Assembly: GCA_016550415.1 (NCBI GenBank)
Contig: JABXGU010000436.1
Span: forward strand, 1-8,126
Direction: 5' to 3'
Origin: an archaeon
GTDB lineage: Archaea > Asgardarchaeota > Hermodarchaeia > Hermodarchaeales > Hermodarchaeaceae
Length of the DNA stretch: 8,126 nt
Below are positions 1 through 5,931 of the stretch, in pieces. The position numbers and the translations under genes were made by a program. The notes beneath the pieces were generated by a model. That model was not told the DNA's origin, searched no databases, and was given only the letters and a program-made list of their open reading frames with translations. The number at the start of each line of letters is the position of its first letter. Position 1 is the stretch's first letter.

Positions 1-2
1 AA

Positions 3-230
3 ATGTGGCGACCAGTGCTAATGGAGCGTCGCTGGCACTGGATCGTCTCAGGACTCATCAATTTCATAGTGGTCTTCGTTTTCGCATTGATTTTCTGGTA
101 CGCATTCGTTGACTGGCGTTTCTCACCACTCAAGTGGTGGTTCTTCCTCGGCTCTGCCATCGCTGGTTGGGGCAGTCTCGTAGTGGTTTCCCAGATATGG
201 TATGATCACTATCCCTACAACCAATTCTAA
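3..230 (+). CDS. N-terminal part of a tryptophan-rich polytopic membrane protein, cut by an in-frame TAA
   Basis: This segment encodes 75 residues with two clear hydrophobic helices (about residues 14-34 and 45-63) separated by a short polar Trp/Arg/Lys loop. It begins at an ATG two bases inside the window, so no ribosome binding site can be seen and the true start may lie upstream. The frame stops at TAA 228-230, but the same frame stays open through 231-323 and continues into the 283-residue ORF that starts at the ATG at 324. The codons just after the stop (about 246-320) read as another good transmembrane helix, with no ATG, GTG or TTG before 324. I therefore read 3-1175 as one gene interrupted by a nonsense codon or a sequencing error, not as two genes. 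I do not recognise the family. Confidence 0.6.
   Translation: MWRPVLMERRWHWIVSGLINFIVVFVFALIFWYAFVDWRFSPLKWWFFLGSAIAGWGSLVVVSQIWYDHYPYNQF
228..230 (+). other. In-frame TAA separating two parts of one apparent gene
   Basis: The TAA sits between a hydrophilic loop (ending YPYNQF) and a helix beginning SVLGQAIFG, both in the same frame. The next 31 codons lack any start codon yet encode membrane-helix sequence. A single change from CAA or AAA would restore a Gln or Lys codon. Ochre is not the codon read through for pyrrolysine or selenocysteine in archaea, so recoding is unlikely. Confidence 0.6.
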
Positions 231-323
231 AGCGTCCTAGGTCAAGCAATATTTGGGACAATACTCAACATTGTTATCGTTGCAGTCGTTTTCGTATTCT
301 TCTGGTTTATCGTTGGACCCTTT

Positions 324-1175
324 ATGATCCCAATGTTTAGCCCATTTGCACTGATGAACGTTGCTTCTATTGGAGGAGATTTCACGCTCGCTCTATTCCT
401 TTCATCCAGTGCAATAGGCAGCATTCTAGCTTGTGGCTTCTCCTTTGCCACAATTTGGGCGGCAGGTGGGATGTACTGGCCCTTCACCGAGTTAAAGCAG
501 CCCAAACGAGGCTTCGCTGTTTTATTAATGGGTGCAATAATAACATTGGCAACCTGGCTCTTCCTCTTCTGGCCCTTCCAAATTGCAACCACGTTACCAC
601 CGACTGTAACATCAGTTGATTGGACTATTTGGACAGCTTTGCCCTTCTGGTCCAGTGACAATTCTGGGGCTTACACTTCTCTTGCGTTCACCCAGTGGAT
701 TATCACCTTCGGGATGCTAACCCTGATGGCGTGGGAATACAAGCCGTGGACAGCGTTGAAAAAACAACCATGGATAGGTCTAGGCGCACTAATTGGATGT
801 GGCTTCCTTGGAGGCATTGTCGCCTTCTTTGTCATGCCACCACTCATCGGTCTTATGGGATACACTGGTTCTGCGCAATATGCCTTCTCCACATGGATAG
901 CAGTATTCATAACAACAATGATAGTGATTTGGACTCAATACTTCGACAATTGGCCACGTGGTTTCAGCACGCCAATCAACCTAGTCATTCGTACTCTCAT
1001 CATCTTTATCCTCGGATATTTGTCGCTTTGGATTTACTTCATCATAGCACCTGTTCTCCTCGGTGATATTCCTATCGTTGCGTACAACCCCATCACCTGG
1101 CTATTGTGGCTACTCTGGTTTATGCTGCTCCATGTCTATGTATTCAAACGTGCACCTGGGTGGAAGAGCGTTTAG
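324..1175 (+). CDS. Polytopic membrane protein of unknown function, main body of the interrupted gene
   Basis: From the ATG at 324 this frame encodes 283 residues with about seven hydrophobic helices (approximately 18-47, 64-88, 119-137, 147-172, 183-200, 218-245, 255-275), so it is an integral membrane protein. Loops are rich in Trp, Pro and aromatic residues. Several loop-plus-helix units look alike: YWPFTELKQPKRG followed by a Gly-containing helix, EYKPWTALKKQPWIG followed by a helix with Gly-x3-Gly spacing, and a weaker copy at WPRGFSTPINL. This suggests internal duplication. The ATG at 324 is probably not the native start: the codons before it encode one more membrane helix, contiguous with the 3-230 fragment, and no Shine-Dalgarno sequence lies just upstream. 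The full product would be about 390 residues with about ten helices. No catalytic or transport motif is recognisable. It ends in a hairpin/T-tract and is convergent with the MgtE-like pair. Confidence 0.65.
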   Translation: MIPMFSPFALMNVASIGGDFTLALFLSSSAIGSILACGFSFATIWAAGGMYWPFTELKQPKRGFAVLLMGAIITLATWLFLFWPFQIATTLPPTVTSVDWTIWTALPFWSSDNSGAYTSLAFTQWIITFGMLTLMAWEYKPWTALKKQPWIGLGALIGCGFLGGIVAFFVMPPLIGLMGYTGSAQYAFSTWIAVFITTMIVIWTQYFDNWPRGFSTPINLVIRTLIIFILGYLSLWIYFIIAPVLLGDIPIVAYNPITWLLWLLWFMLLHVYVFKRAPGWKSV

Positions 1176-1207
1176 TCAGCTTCTTCCACTCTCCCCTCTT
1201 TTTTCTG
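1160..1207 (+). terminator. Hairpin plus T-tract terminator of the membrane protein gene
   Basis: An 8-bp perfect stem, GTGGAAGA (1160-1167) with TCTTCCAC (1182-1189), straddles the TAG stop at 1173-1175. It is followed by the pyrimidine-rich run CTCTCCCCTCTTTTTTCTG. In archaea the T-run alone can terminate transcription; the stem may only help. On the minus strand no T-run follows the stem, so it would serve the plus-strand gene only. Confidence 0.5.
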
Positions 1208-1216
1208 TTAGGAAAC

Positions 1217-1804
1217 TCAAATGATTGCTAATAAGGCAACTGTGATTATTAGTATGCCAAGGAGGTCTCCGATGGTTGTTGTGAGGGGAGGGATTATGCT
1301 GTCAGGGTCGCGTCCAGACTGATATACAACTCTTGCACCTAATAATCCGATGAGGCTGGTGCAGGCCGTGGCTAGTACTCCTGCACCTAAAATTGCGAAG
1401 AAAATAGGGACAATATATGCAGGTGAAGACGAGGTAGGCATGGCAAAGAGGATTGGTAGAATTCCATAATTGAGTCCTATTACACAGATAGCTAGGAAGA
1501 CATAGGCAGTAAAAGCGACGAGGAGGATGGCTACGAAGTTGGCAAGGATAAGGGAATAGGGACGGAATCTTTCATCGAGTTCACCAGTGTAAAGGTGACT
1601 GGTAACACGCGCACCGACAACTCCAGCAAGGTCGCCTGTGATATCTATGAACGCAGGCATAATCAGGAGTACAAATGGGAAAATGGGAAAGATTACAGCG
1701 AGTTGAGTATCCAAGATCTGTCCAGCGATTAAAGCAAATATTAGAACTACTAAGAGTATCGGAAGGCTTTCAAGGACAATTTTACGGACAGTATAGGTCT
1801 TCAT
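1217..1804 (-). CDS. MgtE/SLC41-type integral membrane domain, second half of a divalent cation transporter
   Basis: This 195-residue protein consists of a single MgtE transmembrane domain with about five helices. It has no N-terminal superhelical domain and no CBS pair, which full-length bacterial MgtE Mg2+ channels carry and use for Mg2+ gating. Visible family marks are the block from P50 to L76 (PAFIDITGDLAGVVGAR, then SHLYTGEL) and the C-terminal block GRDPDSIIPPLTTTIGDL, with acidic residues D166, D168 and D180 where the family places cation-path carboxylates. It starts at ATG 1804 behind GAGGT, 7 nt away, within the 13-nt gap after the upstream MgtE-like gene, so the two are co-translated neighbours. 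By analogy with eukaryotic SLC41 proteins, which have two such domains in one chain, the two products probably form a heteromer. Transport of Mg2+ is family knowledge; the substrate here is inferred. Confidence 0.85.
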   Translation of the reverse strand: MKTYTVRKIVLESLPILLVVLIFALIAGQILDTQLAVIFPIFPFVLLIMPAFIDITGDLAGVVGARVTSHLYTGELDERFRPYSLILANFVAILLVAFTAYVFLAICVIGLNYGILPILFAMPTSSSPAYIVPIFFAILGAGVLATACTSLIGLLGARVVYQSGRDPDSIIPPLTTTIGDLLGILIITVALLAII

Positions 1805-1817
1805 TTCTGTAACCTCA

Positions 1818-2432
1818 TTATATTGGGAGTGGGATGATGAGCCAAATTGTTGCTAGAAGACATGTGACGGTAATTATGTCGCCGATGGCAGCTACGACTG
1901 GGATGGTGATATTGTCAGGGTCAAGTCCATGAGCATGGGACAATAAAGAGACCAAGACAGTTATTGTAACTTGAATTACGCTAGCGAAAAGCGCTGTTAT
2001 CATTGCAATTGAGACAAATAACAACGGTGATCTTAATTGACCGACTTGGGCACCAATAAAGGAGATGGTGAAAAAAGACACCCCATAAGCCCCTAGTCCT
2101 AAAAAGAAGGATACGATGCTAACAAGAATAAACGAGGCCTTGATGTTAGCCTTTAGAGGCGCGTTTAATCCTTGTTTCCAAGAAATGGTCCCAAGATGAG
2201 TTGCAGATCCAAGTCGTTGAGCTAGGCTAGTGGAGATATTGCCTCGAAGTTGCATGAGACCAGGAACTAGGACGAAAAAGCCTACAAGAGTTGCTACAGA
2301 TTCTTCGACTCTAATTAATAGGGACCCAGCCATGAGCTCACAAATGGCAGTCAGGAGTAGGAAGGGCATGGCTTCGCGGTAAACCCTCCGAATCAATTTG
2401 AGTTCTCGGGAGCCGCTGTTTGTCGTCGCCAT
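1818..2432 (-). CDS. MgtE/SLC41-type integral membrane domain, first half of a divalent cation transporter
   Basis: This 204-residue protein is a single MgtE membrane domain with about five helices. A short basic N-terminal stretch precedes the first helix. It carries the block PGLMQLRGNISTSLAQRLGS (about residues 57-76), very like the 'GLKGNLEMTLASRL' region I recall from human SLC41A1, and GLDPDNITIPVVAAIGD (about 169-185), like the SLC41 'NPDNIATPIAASLGD' block. The Asp residues there are candidate cation ligands. I chose the start at 2432 (MATTNSG) because AGGAG lies 9 nt upstream. The ATG at 2441 touches that AGGAG with no spacing, so it is less likely; using it would add three residues. 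It is the first gene of the operon with the second MgtE domain 13 nt downstream. Cytosolic CBS and N domains are absent, so any Mg2+ sensing must occur elsewhere. Confidence 0.86.
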   Translation of the reverse strand: MATTNSGSRELKLIRRVYREAMPFLLLTAICELMAGSLLIRVEESVATLVGFFVLVPGLMQLRGNISTSLAQRLGSATHLGTISWKQGLNAPLKANIKASFILVSIVSFFLGLGAYGVSFFTISFIGAQVGQLRSPLLFVSIAMITALFASVIQVTITVLVSLLSHAHGLDPDNITIPVVAAIGDIITVTCLLATIWLIIPLPI

Positions 2433-2464
2433 CGTCTCCATCTCCTAGGATACATGTTGTCGAA

Positions 2465-2491
2465 GAAGAGTCATTGATGCTATCACTCTTC
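2465..2491 (-). promoter_or_regulatory. Hairpin in the leader of the MgtE-like operon
   Basis: On the minus strand GAAGAGT-GAT pairs with ATC-(AATG)-ACTCTTC around a three-base loop: 10 bp with one 4-nt bulge. It lies about 20 nt upstream of the AGGAG that serves the first MgtE-like gene. It could influence translation or RNA stability. It does not look like the long bacterial M-box Mg2+ riboswitch. A chance structure is possible. Confidence 0.3.
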
Positions 2492-2534
2492 ATCTGTATC
2501 ATCATTTGTACCACCCTTATGGAGCTACTCATTG

Positions 2535-2545
2535 AATATTATACC
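2535..2545 (-). promoter_or_regulatory. TATA-like box, candidate promoter of the MgtE-like operon
   Basis: The minus strand reads GGTATAATATT here. With usual archaeal spacing, transcription would begin near 2513-2515, giving a leader of about 80 nt that includes the hairpin at 2465-2491. An alternative box with a BRE-like prefix, CGAAACATATTTATTG, lies at 2596-2581 on the same strand. The region 2442-2660 holds no convincing gene; it serves as the nfnB 3' flank and this promoter. Confidence 0.35.
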
Positions 2546-2660
2546 TTGCCTGGTTGAGTTAAGCAACTGCCTAAATAATGCAATAAATATGTTTCGACAC
2601 AGACAACCGAAAATTTCGATACATGAGTAAAATCAAAGATGTTGAAGAACCAGAGGAGCT

Positions 2661-4100
2661 CTAAAGATTACTCAGATAAGAATGGATATTGCGTGCAGCC
2701 AGTTTTCCTTCACCAGCCGCAGCAATAACAGTACCTTCCCCACCACTGATGTCACCTGCAGCCCAGACATGAGGAATAGACGTTTCCAGTGTATCGGAAT
2801 CAACGATAACATCACCCCATTTATCCACCTTGAGTTCCGGTGTACATTTAGGCACTGAGGGATTTGCAGAGGCACCTATGGCAAAAATAACAGTATCTAC
2901 AAGGAATTCTAGTTCTGAATCAGGAACAGGTTCGGGGCGACGTCGACCACTTTCATCTGGCTCACCAAGTTTCATACGTATGCAACGTATACCTGCTACA
3001 TGTCCTTTGCTGCCGAGAACTTCTATCGGCTGAGTTAGGAATTGGAATTTGACACCTTCGACTTTGGCATGATGATATTCTTCTCGGCGAACAGGCATCT
3101 CCTTCTCTGATCGTCTATAGACAATGAGTACCTTCTTGGCGCCTAATCGGAGTGCTGTACGGGCACTATCCATTGCTGCGTTGCCGCCGCCGATGACAGC
3201 GATGGCGTGTCCCCTCAAAATAGGTGTGTCATATTCAGGGAATTGATAAGCCCGCATAAGATTTACACGCGTTAGAAACTCATTGCTACTGTAGGTGCCC
3301 ACCAAGTTAACTCCAGGAATTTGGAGAAAATTTGGAAGCCCAGCTCCGGAGGCAAGGAGAATAGAGTGATACCCTTTCTGGAAGAGGTCTTGGAGTGAAT
3401 GTAGTTGTCCGATGAATGCGTTAAGATGGAACTTAACACCTAATTTACACAGGTAATCAACCTCAGCCTTGACGATAGATTTGGGCAAACGGAACTCAGG
3501 AATTCCATAGATGAGCACACCGCCAGGCTCGTGGAGGCTTTCAAAAACAGTGACCCGATGACCAAGGAGTGCAAGGTCACCTGCAGCTGTAAGCCCAGCA
3601 GGTCCACTCCCAATTATAGCTACACGATGTCCTGTTACTTTGGGTAGCGATGGCGATTCGACACCATGTTCACGTTCCCAGTCAGCAAGGAAGCGTTCAA
3701 TCCTACCGATTTCAATAGGATGCCCCCTCTTGCTGAGCACACATCCTTTCTGGCATTGGACTTCTTGAGGACAAACCCGACCACAGATGGCAGGGAGACT
3801 ATTCTTCTCTTTGATAATAGTGATTCCAGCGCGAAAGTCTTTCCGTCTTACAGCATCCAAGAAACGGGGTATGTCAATTTCCACAGGACAACAGTCCACA
3901 CACGTGGGGTTTTTACACTGCATGCAACGGTTTGCCTCTTCAATCACTTGCTCAGCAGTGTAACCCAGATTGACCTCATCAAAGTTGTGAATACGTTCTT
4001 TGGGATCCTGTTCTGGCATAGGTGGAGGAGAGATTTCCCAAGGCTTCTGTGGAGTGCCCTGCTTCTCTGTTTTCCCTTGTTTGTTTCCACCTGGGACCAT
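2661..4100 (-). CDS. nfnB: Large subunit of NADH-dependent ferredoxin:NADP+ oxidoreductase / sulfide dehydrogenase (NfnB/SudA, GltA-like)
   Basis: This 479-residue cytosolic flavoprotein is of the glutamate synthase small-subunit type. The N-terminal domain carries two [4Fe-4S] ligand sets: C59-x2-C62-x4-C67-x3-C71 and C110-x5-C116-x3-C120. An FAD-binding GSGPAG (164-169) and the segment EPGGVLIYGIPEFRLPK follow, then an NAD(P)-binding GGGNAAMD (304-311) with YRRSEKEMP (328-336), the usual NADPH-phosphate contact, and a C-terminal AAGD FAD motif. It matches the P. furiosus SudA/NfnL sequence I recall along its length (for example SSNEFLTRVNLMRAYQFPEYDTPI). In the Nfn complex this subunit binds NADPH and the bifurcating FAD, exchanging electrons between NADPH, NADH and ferredoxin. 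The start at ATG 4100 gives a polar tail of about 25 residues before the conserved PMPEQDPKERIHNF. The internal Met28 has no ribosome binding site, so I kept the longer form. It lies 36 nt after nfnA. A GltA-only glutamate synthase role is unlikely because no large subunit is nearby. Confidence 0.9.
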   Translation of the reverse strand: MVPGGNKQGKTEKQGTPQKPWEISPPPMPEQDPKERIHNFDEVNLGYTAEQVIEEANRCMQCKNPTCVDCCPVEIDIPRFLDAVRRKDFRAGITIIKEKNSLPAICGRVCPQEVQCQKGCVLSKRGHPIEIGRIERFLADWEREHGVESPSLPKVTGHRVAIIGSGPAGLTAAGDLALLGHRVTVFESLHEPGGVLIYGIPEFRLPKSIVKAEVDYLCKLGVKFHLNAFIGQLHSLQDLFQKGYHSILLASGAGLPNFLQIPGVNLVGTYSSNEFLTRVNLMRAYQFPEYDTPILRGHAIAVIGGGNAAMDSARTALRLGAKKVLIVYRRSEKEMPVRREEYHHAKVEGVKFQFLTQPIEVLGSKGHVAGIRCIRMKLGEPDESGRRRPEPVPDSELEFLVDTVIFAIGASANPSVPKCTPELKVDKWGDVIVDSDTLETSIPHVWAAGDISGGEGTVIAAAGEGKLAARNIHSYLSNL

Positions 4101-4136
4101 TTCTTACAACCTTTTTGTCTTTTATTCCTACTATTC

Positions 4137-4979
4137 TTAGCGAGACTTTGAAGCACATACCTGCTTATAGTGTTCGACTGCTGCCTTTTCTTGGACCATA
4201 TAAGTTTCAAGTCGTTTCATTAGAAGGTCGAAGTCAACCTCATGAGCGTCAAATTCTGGACCATCAACACAGGCAAATTTTGTCTCTCCGCCCACCTCGA
4301 CACGGCAAGCGCCGCACATACCGGTGCCATCCACCATAATGGGATTTAAGCTGCACTCAGTTTTCACCTTGAATGGTTTTGTAGTTGCTGCAACAAATTT
4401 CATCATAATTGGTGGTCCGACGGTGAAAACATAGTCAATTCTGCGACCCTCTTCGAGTATTTCCTTTAGTTTAGTAGTGACGAAGCCTTTGATGCCCTTG
4501 GAGCCATCATCTGTAGTGATGTGGAGTTCGTCGCTAATATGGCTAAGTTCGAGTTCACAAACTAGCAAATTTTCTTGCCTAGCACCGAGAATTGTGATGA
4601 GGTAGTTGCCAGCTTCCTTGAGTTGACGAGCGCGCGGAAGAGCAGGGGCGGCGCCACAACCTCCAGCAACAACAATAACAGTACCATATTTTTCAACAGA
4701 GGGAGCAGTGCCAAGGGGACCTATGATATCATGAATACTATCGCCAGGCTGTAACTTAGCGAGCTCCATTGTTGATTTTCCAATAACTTGGAAGACAATT
4801 GTGATAGTACCATTGTTAACATCCCAGTCTTTGAAGGTGAGCGGAATGCGTTCCCCATGATTATGAAGACGATAGATAAGGAATTGTCCTGGTTGAGCCT
4901 TTGCGGCAATATCAGGTGCTTGTATCTCGAACTCGTAGATGTCACTGGCAATTTGTTTTGTAGAGAGAATTTTGAACAC
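4137..4979 (-). CDS. nfnA: Small subunit of NADH-dependent ferredoxin:NADP+ oxidoreductase / sulfide dehydrogenase (NfnA/SudB)
   Basis: This 280-residue protein is of the ferredoxin-NADP reductase superfamily. An N-terminal beta-barrel carries ERIPLTFKD (43-51), the FAD-binding RxPLT motif. The NAD-binding half has AGGCGAAP (105-112) and VGPPIMMK. The C-terminal [2Fe-2S] motif is VDGTGMCGACR followed by FACVDGPEFD: C222, C225, C237 and probably D217, since NfnA-type subunits are known for one Asp and three Cys ligands. The small subunit oxidises or reduces NADH and passes electrons to the NfnB flavin. It starts with GTG at 4979, preceded by AGGGG about 8 nt upstream. It is first in the operon with nfnB, the same order I recall for Pyrococcus SudB-SudA. 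The upstream region carries a TATA box and palindrome, described separately. Sulfide dehydrogenase activity is the older name for the same complex; sequence alone cannot decide the physiological direction. Confidence 0.9.
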   Translation of the reverse strand: MFKILSTKQIASDIYEFEIQAPDIAAKAQPGQFLIYRLHNHGERIPLTFKDWDVNNGTITIVFQVIGKSTMELAKLQPGDSIHDIIGPLGTAPSVEKYGTVIVVAGGCGAAPALPRARQLKEAGNYLITILGARQENLLVCELELSHISDELHITTDDGSKGIKGFVTTKLKEILEEGRRIDYVFTVGPPIMMKFVAATTKPFKVKTECSLNPIMVDGTGMCGACRVEVGGETKFACVDGPEFDAHEVDFDLLMKRLETYMVQEKAAVEHYKQVCASKSR

Positions 4980-5016
4980 GTAAGGTTCCCCTGATTAATA
5001 TTTGGCAGAGATATTG

Positions 5017-5034
5017 AGTCGCGACTTGTATAAT
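5017..5034 (-). promoter_or_regulatory. TATA box with adjoining perfect palindrome, candidate nfnA promoter and operator
   Basis: The minus strand reads ATTATACA (5034-5027), directly followed by the perfect 10-bp palindrome AGTCGCGACT (5026-5017). Initiation about 25 nt downstream would fall near 5005, leaving a leader of about 25 nt that contains the AGGGG ribosome site of nfnA. A protein bound to the palindrome would cover the space between TATA box and start site, a usual place for archaeal repressors. The factor is unknown. Confidence 0.45.
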
Positions 5035-5043
5035 GAAACTAAA

Positions 5044-5096
5044 AGGATTGCCTATGTTTAATCCTGATTGCTGTTCAATAGCGTAGAACAGCAGGA
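5044..5096 (-). repeat. Overlapping inverted repeats upstream of the nfn operon
   Basis: One dyad pairs TGCTGTTC (5069-5076) with GAACAGCA (5086-5093); the same arms, bulging ATTG at 5067-5070, extend to TCCTG (5062-5066) with CAGGA (5092-5096). A second dyad pairs AGGATT (5044-5049) with AATCCT (5060-5065). The two share bases 5062-5065, so they are mutually exclusive as RNA folds. They lie upstream of the predicted nfnA start site, so they act either as DNA sites or in the 3' region of the preceding membrane-protein transcript. Confidence 0.4.
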
Positions 5097-5113
5097 CTCA
5101 AAATTATGACCGG

Positions 5114-5158
5114 TACCCTCCACCTAGTCAATTTAGGTATTGTAATGGAGGGAGGGTA
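5114..5158 (-). terminator. Nested hairpin after the 7-TM gene, candidate terminator
   Basis: An outer stem TACCCTCC (5114-5121) with GGAGGGTA (5151-5158) encloses an inner stem ACCTA (5122-5126) with TAGGT (5134-5138) around a 7-nt loop, leaving a 12-nt bulge. It begins 24 nt beyond the stop of the 7-TM gene at 5183. A short T-run (ATAATTTTG) follows on the minus strand about 10 nt later. This fits termination of the longin-like/7-TM transcript before the nfn promoter, though the T-run is weak. Confidence 0.4.
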
Positions 5159-5182
5159 GTCATTCTTTTGTGTTGAGTGAAG

Positions 5183-5893
5183 TTAGGATGAGCTTCGTAA
5201 CTTTGGATAGAAGGCTAGTAGACTAATGAGGACTCCGAAAAGCCAGAAGATAAGGGCGCTGATAGTTACAAGAATACGCATAGGATCAGTTGGTAGAAGG
5301 AAATTTTCAACTGCGTAGAATAACGTCCCAATCATGAGACCAAACATACCTGCTGCTAAAAGCTTTACTGAACGTCTTTTTGATTTATCCGTCAGTTGTA
5401 GTGAAGTTGTGAAAAGAATGATTGTAGAAGCTATGGTGAGAATAGCAGGCATGATGAAAAGTGCCACACTTCCAGCTAGTCCAGTTTCTATTACTGTTAA
5501 CAGCAGGGGATCCGGTGCAGGTTGAATGATCTGGTCAGAAATCGCTATCGCTGATAGTATTATTCCAGAAATTAGAAGGATGAAAATCACCCAACAATTG
5601 AAGATTTTGTGTATGCCATATCGAACGTATAATCCTGTTAAGAGGAAACAGATAGTGGAAAAAATACCTGTTGTTATGCTTATGTTACGGCATATGACGA
5701 TAGCAAGGTAGGATGGCCACATTATATCTTTCAAGGTGTCAAATAGCCAAGTTGCTCCCATTAGGAAGAAGCTGAAGGCGAATAGCTGATTAAGAGAGTA
5801 TGTTGGAGATTTACGAAAAACTAGTAATCCACCTGCAAAGAACGCTATCGTAACTACAGGTTTAATCCACAATAATGAGGCTACAGCACACAT
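5183..5893 (-). CDS. Seven-helix membrane protein of unknown function (paralogue of the gene at the right edge)
   Basis: This 236-residue protein has seven hydrophobic helices, at about 8-26, 35-52, 60-88, 99-120, 136-165, 176-197 and 206-228. Loops are short, with a small basic loop (DKSKRR) between helices 5 and 6. There is no signal peptide and no soluble domain. It is clearly related to the incomplete protein encoded at 7485-8126: both share YSLNQLF, W-x-x-D-x-LKD, TGIF-x-x-ICFLLTG, VRYG, P-x-PDP and VALFI-x-P at the same positions. The length, helix count and lack of an enzymatic motif resemble the 7-TM sensor modules found at the N-termini of some histidine kinases, but that is only a topological likeness. 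The gene starts 38 nt after the longin-like gene ends and is likely co-transcribed with it. The ribosome site is weak (GTGAAAAGTT before ATG). I do not recognise a named family. Confidence 0.75.
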   Translation of the reverse strand: MCAVASLLWIKPVVTIAFFAGGLLVFRKSPTYSLNQLFAFSFFLMGATWLFDTLKDIMWPSYLAIVICRNISITTGIFSTICFLLTGLYVRYGIHKIFNCWVIFILLISGIILSAIAISDQIIQPAPDPLLLTVIETGLAGSVALFIMPAILTIASTIILFTTSLQLTDKSKRRSVKLLAAGMFGLMIGTLFYAVENFLLPTDPMRILVTISALIFWLFGVLISLLAFYPKLRSSS

Positions 5894-5931
5894 AACTTTT
5901 CACTATCTCATTTGATAATTGCCGATTCGGG

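Noticed and set aside
228..230. Programmed recoding of the stop as pyrrolysine or selenocysteine
   Set aside because: Those use TAG and TGA respectively; this codon is TAA, and no SECIS-like element was apparent.
242..661. 139-codon minus-strand ORF opposite the membrane gene
   Set aside because: It is antisense to strong membrane-helix coding sequence, has no sensible domain, and its composition mirrors the plus-strand codons.
2338..2532. 64-codon minus-strand ORF overlapping the MgtE-like start and leader
   Set aside because: Most of it is a shifted frame of the leader and the MgtE-like gene, with low-complexity Ser/Asp content. The overlapping frame has clear family motifs instead.
2442..2545. 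M-box Mg2+ riboswitch ahead of the MgtE-like genes
   Set aside because: The leader is too short and shows only one small hairpin; the conserved multi-helix architecture is absent.
2623..2664. Short plus-strand ORF of 13 codons (MSKIKDVEEPEEL) upstream of position 2664
   Set aside because: Too short to support. It has an open but start-less upstream extension only to 2584. It could be a gene remnant, but nothing confirms that.
3666..4151. 161-codon plus-strand ORF antisense to nfnB
   Set aside because: Opposite a highly conserved enzyme-coding region; no recognisable protein features.
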